DNA of 59,814 nt from NCBI RefSeq assembly GCF_009604405.1, contig NZ_WEGK01000027.1, forward strand, positions 1 through 59,814. Reading direction: 5' to 3'. The notes beneath the pieces were generated by a model. The model ran no database searches. It saw nothing but the letters and a program-made list of their open reading frames with translations, and had not been told where the DNA came from. Position 1 is the first letter of the stretch. Every line of letters starts with the position of its first letter. The DNA is from Nocardia macrotermitis (GTDB taxonomy: Bacteria; Actinomycetota; Actinomycetes; Mycobacteriales; Mycobacteriaceae). Shown here one piece after another: positions 16,157 through 23,833 of this stretch. The position numbers and the translations under genes were made by a program.

Positions 16157-16543
16157 ATGGCCGAGATGAGCATCGCCGAACTACTCGCGGTCTTCAAAGG
16201 TATGACGCTGCTGGAACTTTCGGAATTCACGAAGGCGTTCGAGGAGGAGTTCGGCGTCTCCGCAGCCCCGCAGATCCTGGCTCCCGTGGGCCCCGGCGCG
16301 GCCACCCCGGCGGAGGTGGCGGACGAGCCCGACGAGTTCGATGTGATCTTGGAATCCTTCGGGGACAAGAAGATTCAGGTGATCAAGGCCGTACGCGAGA
16401 TCATCACCGGGCTGGGGTTGAAGGAGGCCAAGGATCTCGTGGAGTCCGCGCCGACGCCGATCGGCGAACGGTTGGATCGGGCTTCGGCCGAGGTGGCCAA
16501 GGGCAAGCTGGAGGCGGCGGGTGCGCGGGTCGCGCTGCGCTGA
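16157..16543 (+). CDS. Stand-alone ribosomal protein L7/L12-like paralogue
   Basis: A 128-residue protein closely following bacterial L7/L12: N-terminal dimerisation domain (MSIAELLAVFKGMTLLELSEF), an Ala/Pro hinge, and the C-terminal factor-binding domain with FDVILESFGDKKIQVIKAVR and GLGLKEAKDLVESAPTPI. It is encoded alone, without rplJ or rpoB alongside, so it is probably a second copy and not the housekeeping gene. The hinge is more acidic (EVADEPDE) than in the usual actinobacterial protein. It could be an alternative stalk protein or have moonlighting use. The ATG follows AAGGGG. Confidence 0.88.
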   Translation: MAEMSIAELLAVFKGMTLLELSEFTKAFEEEFGVSAAPQILAPVGPGAATPAEVADEPDEFDVILESFGDKKIQVIKAVREIITGLGLKEAKDLVESAPTPIGERLDRASAEVAKGKLEAAGARVALR

Positions 16544-16587
16544 ATGGTGCTGTGCCGCAAGGTAGTCCGACCGCAGTGTCCGCGTGG

Positions 16588-16905
16588 TCAGCCGACGGTG
16601 AAGCTCGCGCTGCGGCCGCGCGCATCCAATTTGCCGTCGCCCCAACTCGCCCCGGCATAGGCGTCGATCTCGATCGCGTACTCCCCCGGCGGCAGATCCG
16701 CGGGCAGCCGCACCGACGCCTGTGCGCGCCCGTCGACCAGATCCAGATACCGACGCGCGGAATCCGGCTCGATCAGGAACACCCGGGCGTACTCGAATAT
16801 CTTGTGCGAGGCCGTTTCCGAGGCGGGCGACCAGCGCACGTCCAGCACGTCCGGATCGGCGGTATCGATGACGACCCTCAGCACCTCCCGCGTCCCGTCC
16901 CTCAC
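16588..16905 (-). CDS. Hypothetical beta-rich protein, 105 residues
   Basis: Begins with GTG after a strong GAGGAGG site. The sequence alternates short hydrophobic strands (VLRVVIDTADPDVLDVRW, ASVRLPADLPPGEYAIEIDAY) in a way that suggests a small immunoglobulin-like or beta-sandwich domain. No family recognised. It starts 31 bases after the PPOX-like gene, so the two probably share a transcript. Confidence 0.6.
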   Translation of the reverse strand: MRDGTREVLRVVIDTADPDVLDVRWSPASETASHKIFEYARVFLIEPDSARRYLDLVDGRAQASVRLPADLPPGEYAIEIDAYAGASWGDGKLDARGRSASFTVG

Positions 16906-16936
16906 GACATCCTCCTCACACCGCCGCGCGCGCCGA

Positions 16937-17437
16937 TCAGGGCACCCCCTGCCACAGATGCGACATCATCACCGGATAACGCACCGGCCGGAAATCGGTG
17001 AAGGTCAGATCGCGCACATGGGTGAAGTCGCCCCACAGCAGCCGGCCGCCCCGCGACAGCAGCGCCGGGCGCACACTGCGCCGGACCTGCTCGAGTTCGG
17101 CGGGTTCGGCCGGACGTCGCGGCCCGGCCGTCCCGTACAACCGCACCCCGGGCCCCGCCGGAAAACGCCCCGTGACCAGCGCCCGCATCCAGAACATCCG
17201 ACCGCTGTCCACCGCCATCAGGCACACCCGCGGATCGGCGTCCAGATTGTCCGCCAGCACGCGGGTGTACTGATCGAAGTAGAAACCGGTGCAGTCGTCC
17301 CGCAGATACACCGTCCCCACCGGCGTCACATGCGGCGCACCCGCCGAATCGACCGAGGCGATCGCGAAATGCCCCGTCGACCGCTTACCCCGCGACACCA
17401 CGTCACGAATCCGATCCCACTGCTCCTCGAGCCCCAT
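16937..17437 (-). CDS. Pyridoxamine 5'-phosphate oxidase-family (split-barrel) protein
   Basis: A 166-residue split-barrel flavin/F420-binding fold. The N-terminal strand pattern GHFAIASVDSAGAPHVTPVGTVYLRDD and the DPRVCLMAV strand are typical. Members include heme-degrading, F420-dependent and FMN-dependent reductases, and the substrate cannot be assigned. It has a good ribosome binding site (AAGGGAT) before the ATG at 17437. The small beta-rich gene downstream is likely in the same operon. Confidence 0.82.
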   Translation of the reverse strand: MGLEEQWDRIRDVVSRGKRSTGHFAIASVDSAGAPHVTPVGTVYLRDDCTGFYFDQYTRVLADNLDADPRVCLMAVDSGRMFWMRALVTGRFPAGPGVRLYGTAGPRRPAEPAELEQVRRSVRPALLSRGGRLLWGDFTHVRDLTFTDFRPVRYPVMMSHLWQGVP

Positions 17438-17504
17438 GCCATCCCTTCGCGCCGTCGACCGTCACCGACGACGGTAGTCACTCGAATGCGATCCGGTTGC
17501 CGCA

Positions 17505-18236
17505 TCATTCGGCGGAACCGAGCCGATCGAGCCATTCGGTCAGCAGGTGTTGTTCGGCGGCGCTGAGTGAGGTGTGTTCGGGCAGCGCAGCACGCAGGGC
17601 GCGGGCCGTTCCGGAGACGGTCGAATCCCGAACCGCCGGTTGCTGATTCGTCACCGCGGTGACCATGGACTCGCGCAGTACGCGCAGCAGCTCCGGGTCG
17701 CGCCGATCCGGCGGCAGGGACAGCCAGGTGAAGACCGCGCCGAGGCCCGAGGCGTGGATGGTCATGACGGCGAGTTCCTCGTTCACCCGCAGCCACCCGC
17801 CCGCGGCGAGGCGGTGGACACGGGCCCGCAGCATCTCCATCCCGGCCCGACCGGCGGCGGATTCGCGCTGCGGTTCGCTGTACATGAGCGTGTAGAGGGC
17901 GGGATTGGCCACGCCGAATTCGACCGCCAGATCCCAGCCCGCGCGCAGATCCGCGATCGGGTCGGCGGGTTCGGGGTCCAGATGTTTGGCCGCGAGGAAG
18001 GTGGCGAAACCGTGTTCGGCCACCGCCTCGAGCAGCCCGTCCTTGTCGCCGAACAGCCGGTAGATGGCCGGGGCCTGCATTCCGGCGGCGACCGCGACCG
18101 CACGGGTGGTGACCGCGTCGCGGCCCTCGCGTTCGAGCAGATCGATCGCGGCCTCGATGACCCGCTGCCGGGATTGCTCCGGACCCGCGGCGCGCGGTTC
18201 GGCCGGGGCGTCCCCGGCGGCTGGACGTGACGACAT
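17505..18236 (-). CDS. TetR-family transcriptional regulator
   Basis: A 243-residue regulator. The N-terminal helix-turn-helix domain (about residues 22-70) reads RQRVIEAAIDLLEREGRDAVTTRAVAVAAGMQAPAIYRLFGDKDGLLEAV. The C-terminal ligand domain is unassigned. It is divergent from an NmrA-like oxidoreductase, and the intervening 85 bases hold repeated TATCAAYGATA elements, which fits autoregulation and repression of the oxidoreductase. Confidence 0.92.
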   Translation of the reverse strand: MSSRPAAGDAPAEPRAAGPEQSRQRVIEAAIDLLEREGRDAVTTRAVAVAAGMQAPAIYRLFGDKDGLLEAVAEHGFATFLAAKHLDPEPADPIADLRAGWDLAVEFGVANPALYTLMYSEPQRESAAGRAGMEMLRARVHRLAAGGWLRVNEELAVMTIHASGLGAVFTWLSLPPDRRDPELLRVLRESMVTAVTNQQPAVRDSTVSGTARALRAALPEHTSLSAAEQHLLTEWLDRLGSAE

Positions 18237-18237
18237 A

Positions 18238-18303
18238 TATCAACGATAGCGCGATGCCGATTCCATCGTTAATATCAATGATACCCTGATTCTGATATCA
18301 ACG
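18238..18303. promoter_or_regulatory. Repeated operator TATCAAYGATA between TetR and NmrA-like genes
   Basis: TATCAACGATA at 18238-18248 and the perfect palindrome TATCAATGATA at 18273-18283 are followed by a partial copy TATCAACGG starting at 18297. These flank the TetR start on one side and the NmrA-like ribosome binding site on the other, as expected for the TetR operator. Confidence 0.65.
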
Positions 18304-18321
18304 GAAACACAGGAGCGCATG

Positions 18322-19188
18322 ATGATCATCGTGACCGGAGCCACCGGACAACTCGGCGGCCGCATCGTCGAACGACTGCTCACCCGGGTACCCGCCGAAC
18401 GGATCGGGGTCACCGCCCGCGATCCCGGCCGGGCGCAGCACTTCGCGGATCGCGGAATTCGCGTCCGCCCAGCCGATTTCGCCGATCCCGCGAGCCTGCC
18501 GCATGCCTTCGAGGGTGCGGCGCAGGTGCTCGTCGTCTCGGTCGACGGACTGGGCGAACAAGCCGTGCGCGCCCATCGCACCGCCATCGACGGCGCGGTC
18601 GCCGCGGGGGCGCAACGCGTGCTCTACACCAGTCACGCGGGCGCGAACCCGGATTCACACTTCCAGCCCTGCCGCGATCACGCGGCCACCGAGGAGATCC
18701 TGCGCACCTGCGGCGTCCCCTACACCGCCCTGCGCAACGGCTTCTACATCACCAGCGCGCTGTACTGGTTCGCGCACGCCGCGTCATCGGGCAGCGTCGC
18801 CGTCCCCGCCGACGGACCCGTCGCCTGGACCGCCCACGACGACCTGGCCGAAGCCATCGCCGCCATCCTCGCCGGGGAAACCACCTTCGACGGTCCCACC
18901 CCACCCCTGACCGCCGCCCGCGCGGCGACCTTCACCGATCTCGCCGCCCACACCAGTTCCCTGCTGAACCGCGACATCGATCGAATCACCGTTCCCGACA
19001 ACGAATTCCGCGATCAGCTGACGAGCTCCGGCCTCCCCGCCGAACTCGCCGACCTGTTCCTCGGCATGTTCACCGCCGCCCGCGCGGGCGAATTCGCCAC
19101 GGTGGACCCGACTTTGGAGAAACTGATCGGCCGTGCACCCATGGATCTCGATGCCATGGTCCGCGACCAACTCGCGGCACAAGCCTGA
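18322..19188 (+). CDS. NmrA-like NAD(P)H-binding oxidoreductase (QorB-like)
   Basis: A 288-residue atypical SDR with the nucleotide-binding motif VTGATGQLGGRIVERLL at the N-terminus and no SDR catalytic Tyr-x3-Lys. It resembles NAD(P)H:quinone oxidoreductase 2 and NmrA-type redox sensors (VTARDPGRAQHFADRGIRV, YTSHAGANPDSHF). I prefer the second of two consecutive ATGs (18322) because AGGAG is then 6 bases upstream. It is probably repressed by the divergent TetR and induced by a toxic quinone or electrophile (inference). Confidence 0.85.
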   Translation: MIIVTGATGQLGGRIVERLLTRVPAERIGVTARDPGRAQHFADRGIRVRPADFADPASLPHAFEGAAQVLVVSVDGLGEQAVRAHRTAIDGAVAAGAQRVLYTSHAGANPDSHFQPCRDHAATEEILRTCGVPYTALRNGFYITSALYWFAHAASSGSVAVPADGPVAWTAHDDLAEAIAAILAGETTFDGPTPPLTAARAATFTDLAAHTSSLLNRDIDRITVPDNEFRDQLTSSGLPAELADLFLGMFTAARAGEFATVDPTLEKLIGRAPMDLDAMVRDQLAAQA

Positions 19189-19400
19189 TCATCGCGTCGA
19201 AATCTGCTGTGCCGCACCATGAATCGGCCATCGAAAGCCCGGTCGGCATGCCGCACATCCGACCGGCTGGCATCTGCCCGGCCTGCGTGATCTCGGGCGA
19301 TCAGAAGTACCTCGCCGGTCGGCGGTGAATTCGCTCGCGCCCGATCAGGTTTCCCGGTCGGCGACAGCGAGTTCGGTGCGCCGCACCTGTCGAAACGACT

Positions 19401-19431
19401 GCGGCTCGACGTGAACATCACGTCGAGCCGC
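19401..19431. terminator. Bidirectional hairpin terminator
   Basis: A perfect 14-bp stem (GCGGCTCGACGTGA at 19401-19414, complement at 19418-19431) with a 3-base loop, between the converging NmrA-like and cyclophilin genes. It lies 18 bases beyond the cyclophilin stop. There is no long T run, which is usual for GC-rich actinomycetes. Confidence 0.75.
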
Positions 19432-19449
19432 GGTCCGGATGCCGAATGA

Positions 19450-19941
19450 TCAGACGACGCCGCTGTCCTCGATGACGATCTTCTTCGACGTGCTGCCCGA
19501 GCGGCTGCCCAGCGCCTCGACCGCCTTGACGACCTCGGAGCCCTCGACGACCTCGCCGAAGACGACGTGCTTGCCGTCCAGCCACGGGGTGACGACGGTG
19601 GTGATGAAGAACTGCGAACCGTTGGTGCCGGGGCCCGCGTTGGCCATGCTCAGCAGGAACGGCTTGTCGTGCTTGAGCTGGAAGTTCTCGTCGGCGAACT
19701 TCTCGCCGAAGATGCTCTTGCCACCGGTGCCATTGCCGTTGGTGAAGTCACCGCCCTGGAGCATGAACTCCGGGATGACGCGATGGAACGGCGCGCCTTT
19801 GTAGCCGAAACCGTGCTGGCCGGTGGCCAGTTCGCGGAAGTTCTGGGCGGTCTTGGGCACCACGTCGTCGAACAGCCGGAACACGACCCGGCCGAGATCT
19901 TCGCCGTTGGCGGATATCTGGAAGTACACGTTGTCGCTCAT
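19450..19941 (-). CDS. Cyclophilin-type peptidyl-prolyl cis-trans isomerase
   Basis: A 163-residue single-domain cytoplasmic cyclophilin that catalyses proline isomerisation during folding. Catalytic and binding residues of human CypA are kept: Arg in FHRVIPEFMLQGGDF, the Phe and Gln of the same block, QFFI, and the cyclosporin-binding Trp in TPWLDGKHVVFGEV. The protein is closer to the eukaryote-like cyclophilins of some actinomycetes than to the secreted or N-terminally extended bacterial types. Start chosen at MSDNVYFQIS (19941); an ATG 18 bases upstream is possible. It stands alone. Confidence 0.92.
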   Translation of the reverse strand: MSDNVYFQISANGEDLGRVVFRLFDDVVPKTAQNFRELATGQHGFGYKGAPFHRVIPEFMLQGGDFTNGNGTGGKSIFGEKFADENFQLKHDKPFLLSMANAGPGTNGSQFFITTVVTPWLDGKHVVFGEVVEGSEVVKAVEALGSRSGSTSKKIVIEDSGVV

Positions 19942-20140
19942 GGGCAATATTCTTAACATCGGTCCCACGACACCGGTCCCGCCGGGTTCTGGGCGCCCGC
20001 CCGAAACGGTGTGCGATCGCGGCCGCACCGATGAATTTCGAGTGGATTCGACGTCGATCCCTCTGAACGCACCGCAGGCGATGTTCGCGGGCCGCACAGC
20101 ACGGCCGGTGCCCTCGCCGCCCATCGAGAGGAATCCGGAC

Positions 20141-20944
20141 ATGCCGAAACCGTTTCGATTCGGGGTCGTCGCCCCACTCATGACCGATCTGCCCACGTGG
20201 CGGGATCAGGCGCGTCGCATCGCCGACAGCGGCTATTCGACCCTGCTGGTCCCCGATTTCCCGCTCACCCAACCCGCGCCCGCCCCGCTGCTGGCCACCG
20301 CCGCGGCCCTCACCGACCTGCGCGTGGGCACCTGGGTGTACGCCTCCCCGTTCCGCCCGGCCTGGCTGACCGCCTGGGAGGCGCACTCGCTGTCGCTGCT
20401 GACCGACGGCCGCTTCGAGATGGGCATCGGCACCGGACGTCCGGGCATCGACGACGAACTCCGCGCCAAGGGCGAACCGGGCGTCCCACCCGGCGAGCGA
20501 CTGGCCCGAATCCGCGAAACCGTAAGCGCGCTGAGAGATTTCGATGGCCCCGACCGGCACACACCCGTGGCGATGGCCGTCGTCGGCCCGCAGGCCCGAG
20601 CACTGGCCGCCGAGGTCGCGGACACGGTCACCTTCGCCCTGGGCGATCAAACCCGCGCCGACGTCGAACGCCTCACCCGCGAGTTCCGCACCGACACCGA
20701 CATCGAACTGGCCCTCGGTATCCCGGTCGTCGGCGACACCGTCGCACCGCACATGGCGCCGCCCGACACCGACACCGCCGCCCTGCACGCCATGGACGCC
20801 CTGACCGCCCTCCCGGACGACCCGTCGGCCGCCGCCGAGGAGATCCAACGCCGCCGCGAAGAACTCGGCTTCTCCTACTTCATCTTCGGCGCCCACGTCG
20901 CGGACCGCTTCGCCCCCATCGTCGCCGAACTCGCCGTCAGCTGA
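20141..20944 (+). CDS. F420/flavin-dependent LLM oxidoreductase (TIGR03621-like)
   Basis: A 267-residue luciferase-like protein starting MPKPFRFGVVAPLMTDLPTW after GAGAGGAA. Family landmarks: LRVGTWVYASPFRPAWLTAWEAHSL and GRFEMGIGTGRPGIDDEL. This short subgroup in Mycobacteriales is generally assumed to use coenzyme F420. Its substrate is unknown. Its last 8 bases overlap the end of the convergent carboxymuconolactone decarboxylase-family gene. Confidence 0.85.
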   Translation: MPKPFRFGVVAPLMTDLPTWRDQARRIADSGYSTLLVPDFPLTQPAPAPLLATAAALTDLRVGTWVYASPFRPAWLTAWEAHSLSLLTDGRFEMGIGTGRPGIDDELRAKGEPGVPPGERLARIRETVSALRDFDGPDRHTPVAMAVVGPQARALAAEVADTVTFALGDQTRADVERLTREFRTDTDIELALGIPVVGDTVAPHMAPPDTDTAALHAMDALTALPDDPSAAAEEIQRRREELGFSYFIFGAHVADRFAPIVAELAVS

Positions 20945-21659
20945 GATCCCACCCCGCCGCGCCCGCGTGGGCGTGAAACGCCTTCCACGCCTGCCAGGCT
21001 CGTGTGACACCGAACTGGGCGTCGAAGCGCAGTACGTCTCGAACGTCGTCGATGGTCGCGCCGCCACCGAACGCCCGTTGGATGTGGATCCGGAAGGTAT
21101 CGCCGAGGGTTTGGTAGTAGATGTCGATACTCATTGTGGCGAAGGCTCTTTCGCGGACCGTGAGAGTATCGGGCCCCGACGGGAAGCGCATCCGGGACTG
21201 GAGCTCGAAGTGGTCCAGGAAGTGCGGATCCAGCCCGGTCAGGATGGCGCGCACCGAGTCCGGCAGTGGCGACGGCGCGGCATCGGACCCCGTGGCCAGC
21301 AATTCGGCGGGCAGTTCCGCGACCTCCGGCCGCGGCAGGCCCAGCGCCGTCTCGAGTTCGACGAGGCGATCGAGTGCGGCCAGCGCCGTGTGATAGCCGG
21401 TGTCGTAGGAGATCAGGCGCAGCAGCGCACGCACGTCCGCGGTGGTCACGCCGAGATCCAGGCCGGTGCGCAGGTGACGTTCGAAGGGCAGCCCGAGGGC
21501 CTGGGCACAGACGTCGGCGGTCAGGCGCAAGAACGTCTTCTCCCGGTCGTTCAGACCCGATACCTCGTTCGCGTGCCTGACCGTAGCCGCGCCCATCTGC
21601 GCGAACATCGCGTCCAGGGTGCCGACATCGATTCCGGAGGGCGGGGTGATTGCGGTCAT
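20937..21659 (-). CDS. Carboxymuconolactone decarboxylase-family protein
   Basis: A 240-residue protein with two AhpD/CMD-like helical modules (residues about 30-100, with LNDREKTFLRLTADVCAQALG, and 140-230, with LTVRERAFATMSIDIYYQTLGDTFRIHIQ). The CxxC of peroxidase AhpD is missing, since a single Cys precedes AQALG, so a gamma-carboxymuconolactone decarboxylase or redox-unrelated role is more likely. The ATG at 21659 has GAGGAG nine bases upstream; a GTG 9 bases earlier sits too close to it. Divergent from a TetR gene with a shared operator. Confidence 0.82.
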   Translation of the reverse strand: MTAITPPSGIDVGTLDAMFAQMGAATVRHANEVSGLNDREKTFLRLTADVCAQALGLPFERHLRTGLDLGVTTADVRALLRLISYDTGYHTALAALDRLVELETALGLPRPEVAELPAELLATGSDAAPSPLPDSVRAILTGLDPHFLDHFELQSRMRFPSGPDTLTVRERAFATMSIDIYYQTLGDTFRIHIQRAFGGGATIDDVRDVLRFDAQFGVTRAWQAWKAFHAHAGAAGWDLS

Positions 21660-21689
21660 GGTGACCACTCCTCAAATTGTGAACATCTG

Positions 21690-21725
21690 TTGCGCTACAT
21701 CTGTAGCGCTATGAATGTAGCGCAA
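21690..21725. promoter_or_regulatory. Operator between CMD-family and TetR genes
   Basis: An 11-bp perfect inverted repeat (TTGCGCTACAT at 21690-21700; ATGTAGCGCAA at 21715-21725) encloses a further palindrome TAGCGCTA (21704-21711). The GTAGCGC half-site therefore occurs several times. It is the obvious binding site for the adjacent TetR protein and would control both divergent genes. Confidence 0.78.
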
Positions 21726-21741
21726 TGCCTGTCCGATTACA

Positions 21742-22374
21742 ATGCCGGTCATGGACGAGATCTCGACCCCGCGACGCCGCTCGAACGCTCGCGGGCACGG
21801 CGAGAAACTCCGGGAGGAGATCGTCGAGACCGCGATGCAGATGCTCGACGAACTCGCCGATGACGAGGCGCTGTCACTGCGGGCGGTCGCCCGCACCATC
21901 GGAATCGCGGCCACCTCGGTGTATCTGCACTTCCCCGACCGGGATTCACTGGTGCTCGCGGTGACCCAGCGATGCCACGAGGAACTGGTGGGCGTCGGGG
22001 ACGCGGCCGACGCCGCCGCCGGAGATCCCGGCCGCGGCCTGCGCGCACGCATGCTGGCCCAGGCGGCCTGGGCCCAAGCACATCCCGGCCTGTACAAGGT
22101 CCTGCACGAGAGTTCGGTGCATCGCAAGCTCGGTATGCCCTTCAAACAGGTGATGGTCGAGCGCACCGTCGATGCCGTACAACGCTGCATGGACGCGGGA
22201 ATCGCTCCCGCCGATGATGCGACCACGGTTGCCATCGACCTGCGTACCGCGGTGAACGGCATGCTCTCCCAGCGCATCAACGAACCCGATATGCGGTGGC
22301 CACCGGCCGCCGAACAGCTCGACCGCTTCCTCACCAAACTCGTCGGGCTCGATTGCTCCGGATCAGCTGGATAG
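21742..22374 (+). CDS. TetR-family transcriptional regulator
   Basis: A protein of about 207-210 residues with an N-terminal TetR helix-turn-helix (EKLREEIVETAMQMLDELADDEALSLRAVARTIGIAATSVYLHFPDRDSLVLAV) and a TetR_C-type ligand domain with ARMLAQAAWAQAHPGLYKVLHES. Two in-frame ATGs (21742 and 21751) are possible and neither has a clear ribosome binding site; leaderless initiation is possible. The strong palindrome just upstream suggests autoregulation and control of the divergent CMD-family gene. Confidence 0.9.
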   Translation: MPVMDEISTPRRRSNARGHGEKLREEIVETAMQMLDELADDEALSLRAVARTIGIAATSVYLHFPDRDSLVLAVTQRCHEELVGVGDAADAAAGDPGRGLRARMLAQAAWAQAHPGLYKVLHESSVHRKLGMPFKQVMVERTVDAVQRCMDAGIAPADDATTVAIDLRTAVNGMLSQRINEPDMRWPPAAEQLDRFLTKLVGLDCSGSAG

Positions 22375-22403
22375 TCGGGGACCGAACTTGTCGGACCCCT
22401 ATG

Positions 22404-22417
22404 CGAACATATGTTCG
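22404..22417 (+). promoter_or_regulatory. SOS box (LexA site) at dinB
   Basis: CGAACATATGTTCG is a perfect palindrome matching the actinobacterial/Gram-positive LexA consensus CGAAC-N4-GTTCG. It overlaps the first ATG of dinB (22411), so LexA would block transcription at or next to the start site. Confidence 0.82.
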
Positions 22418-23643
22418 TGTCGAGATCTGGAGTGTCAGAGGGGTCCGGGGGTGGTGCTGCGCGGGCGTCGATCCTGCATGCGGATCTGGATTCGTTCTAT
22501 GCCTCGGTCGAGCAGCGGGATGATCCGCGGTTGCGCGGGAGGCCCGTGATCGTGGGGGGTGGGGTGGTGTTGGCGGCCAGTTACGAGGCGAAGGCGCGCG
22601 GGATACGGACGCCGATGAACGGTCGGCAGGCGTTGCGGTTGTGTCCGGATGCGATCGTGGTGTCGCCGCGGATGTCGGCTTACGCGCGGGCCAGTCGGGC
22701 GGTGTTCGAGATCTTTCGGGATACCACGCCGGAGGTGGAGGGGATTTCGATCGACGAGGCGTTCCTGGACGTCGGCGGGTTGCTGCGGCTGGTCGGGAGT
22801 CCGGTGCAGATCGCCCACACATTGCGGGAGCGGGTGCGCACGGAGGTGGGGCTGCCGATCTCGGTAGGGGTGGCGCGGACCAAATTTCTCGCGAAGGTGG
22901 CCAGCGCGGTCAGCAAGCCGGACGGGTTGTTGGAGGTGCCGCCCGACGGGGAGTTGGATTTCCTGCATCCGCTGCCGGTCGAAAGGCTCTGGGGCGTAGG
23001 CGAAGTCACCGCGCGCACGCTGCACGAGCACGGCATCACCCGGATCGGGCAACTCGCCGAACTGGGCGAGCAGGGCCTGTCCGGGCTGCTCGGTCCCGCG
23101 GCGGGCAGACATCTGCACGCGCTCTCGTGGGCCCGCGATCCCCGTCGCGTCGACACCGGCCATCGCCGCCGATCCATCGGCGCCCAACGCGCGCTGGGCC
23201 GCCGCACCCGAACCCCGGAGGAGATCGAGTCCTACCTCTCGGGACTGGCCGATCGCCTCGGCCACCGCCTGCGTGCCGCCGATCGAGTCTGCCGAACAGT
23301 GGTGCTGCGCTTGCGATTCGACGATTTCACCCGGGCCACCCGATCACATTCGCTGCCCGCCGCCACCGACCATGGGCGCGTCATCGACGAGGCCGCGCAC
23401 ACCCTGTTGCGCGCGGCCGTGCCCATGATCCGCGAACGCGGCCTCACCCTGATCGGCCTGTCCCTGACCAACCTCGACGACGCCCACACCATGCAACTCA
23501 CCCTCCCCTTCGAACCCCGCCCCGACAGCACCCTGGACACCACCCTCGACCAACTCCGCGACCGCTTCGGCGCGGGCACGGTCACCCGGGCGGCCCTGCT
23601 GCACCGGGGCGAGGGACTCTCGGTGCCACTACTCCCGGACTGA
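22411..23643 (+). CDS. dinB: DNA polymerase IV (Y-family, DinB)
   Basis: A 410-residue translesion polymerase. Catalytic acidic residues appear in ILHADLDSFYASVEQ and in EGISIDEAFLDVGG. Also visible are the nucleotide-binding ASYEAKARGIRTPM, a helix-hairpin-helix thumb (GVGEVTARTLHEHGITRIGQLAEL) and the little-finger domain (about 240-350). The C-terminus QLTLPF followed by a polar tail resembles a beta-clamp-binding peptide. The start is uncertain: ATG at 22411 lies inside the SOS box, and in-frame GTGs at 22417 and 22432 are alternatives. Induction by DNA damage through LexA is inferred from the box. Confidence 0.93.
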   Translation: MFVSRSGVSEGSGGGAARASILHADLDSFYASVEQRDDPRLRGRPVIVGGGVVLAASYEAKARGIRTPMNGRQALRLCPDAIVVSPRMSAYARASRAVFEIFRDTTPEVEGISIDEAFLDVGGLLRLVGSPVQIAHTLRERVRTEVGLPISVGVARTKFLAKVASAVSKPDGLLEVPPDGELDFLHPLPVERLWGVGEVTARTLHEHGITRIGQLAELGEQGLSGLLGPAAGRHLHALSWARDPRRVDTGHRRRSIGAQRALGRRTRTPEEIESYLSGLADRLGHRLRAADRVCRTVVLRLRFDDFTRATRSHSLPAATDHGRVIDEAAHTLLRAAVPMIRERGLTLIGLSLTNLDDAHTMQLTLPFEPRPDSTLDTTLDQLRDRFGAGTVTRAALLHRGEGLSVPLLPD

Positions 23644-23833
23644 CCACACATGTCCACGGCGAGCAAAGCATTCCCGAAGACGAAGCAATTACCCAGCGCC
23701 ACAAACATTCTCGCGGCGTTCCAGAGAACGACAAGCCCCGATCCCGGGACAGCTGGACGCCGCACGACCATGCTCGTGTCACGACACCGCGCAGCCGACA
23801 GCGGCGATCCGGCCGCACCCGTCGGCGATCCGC

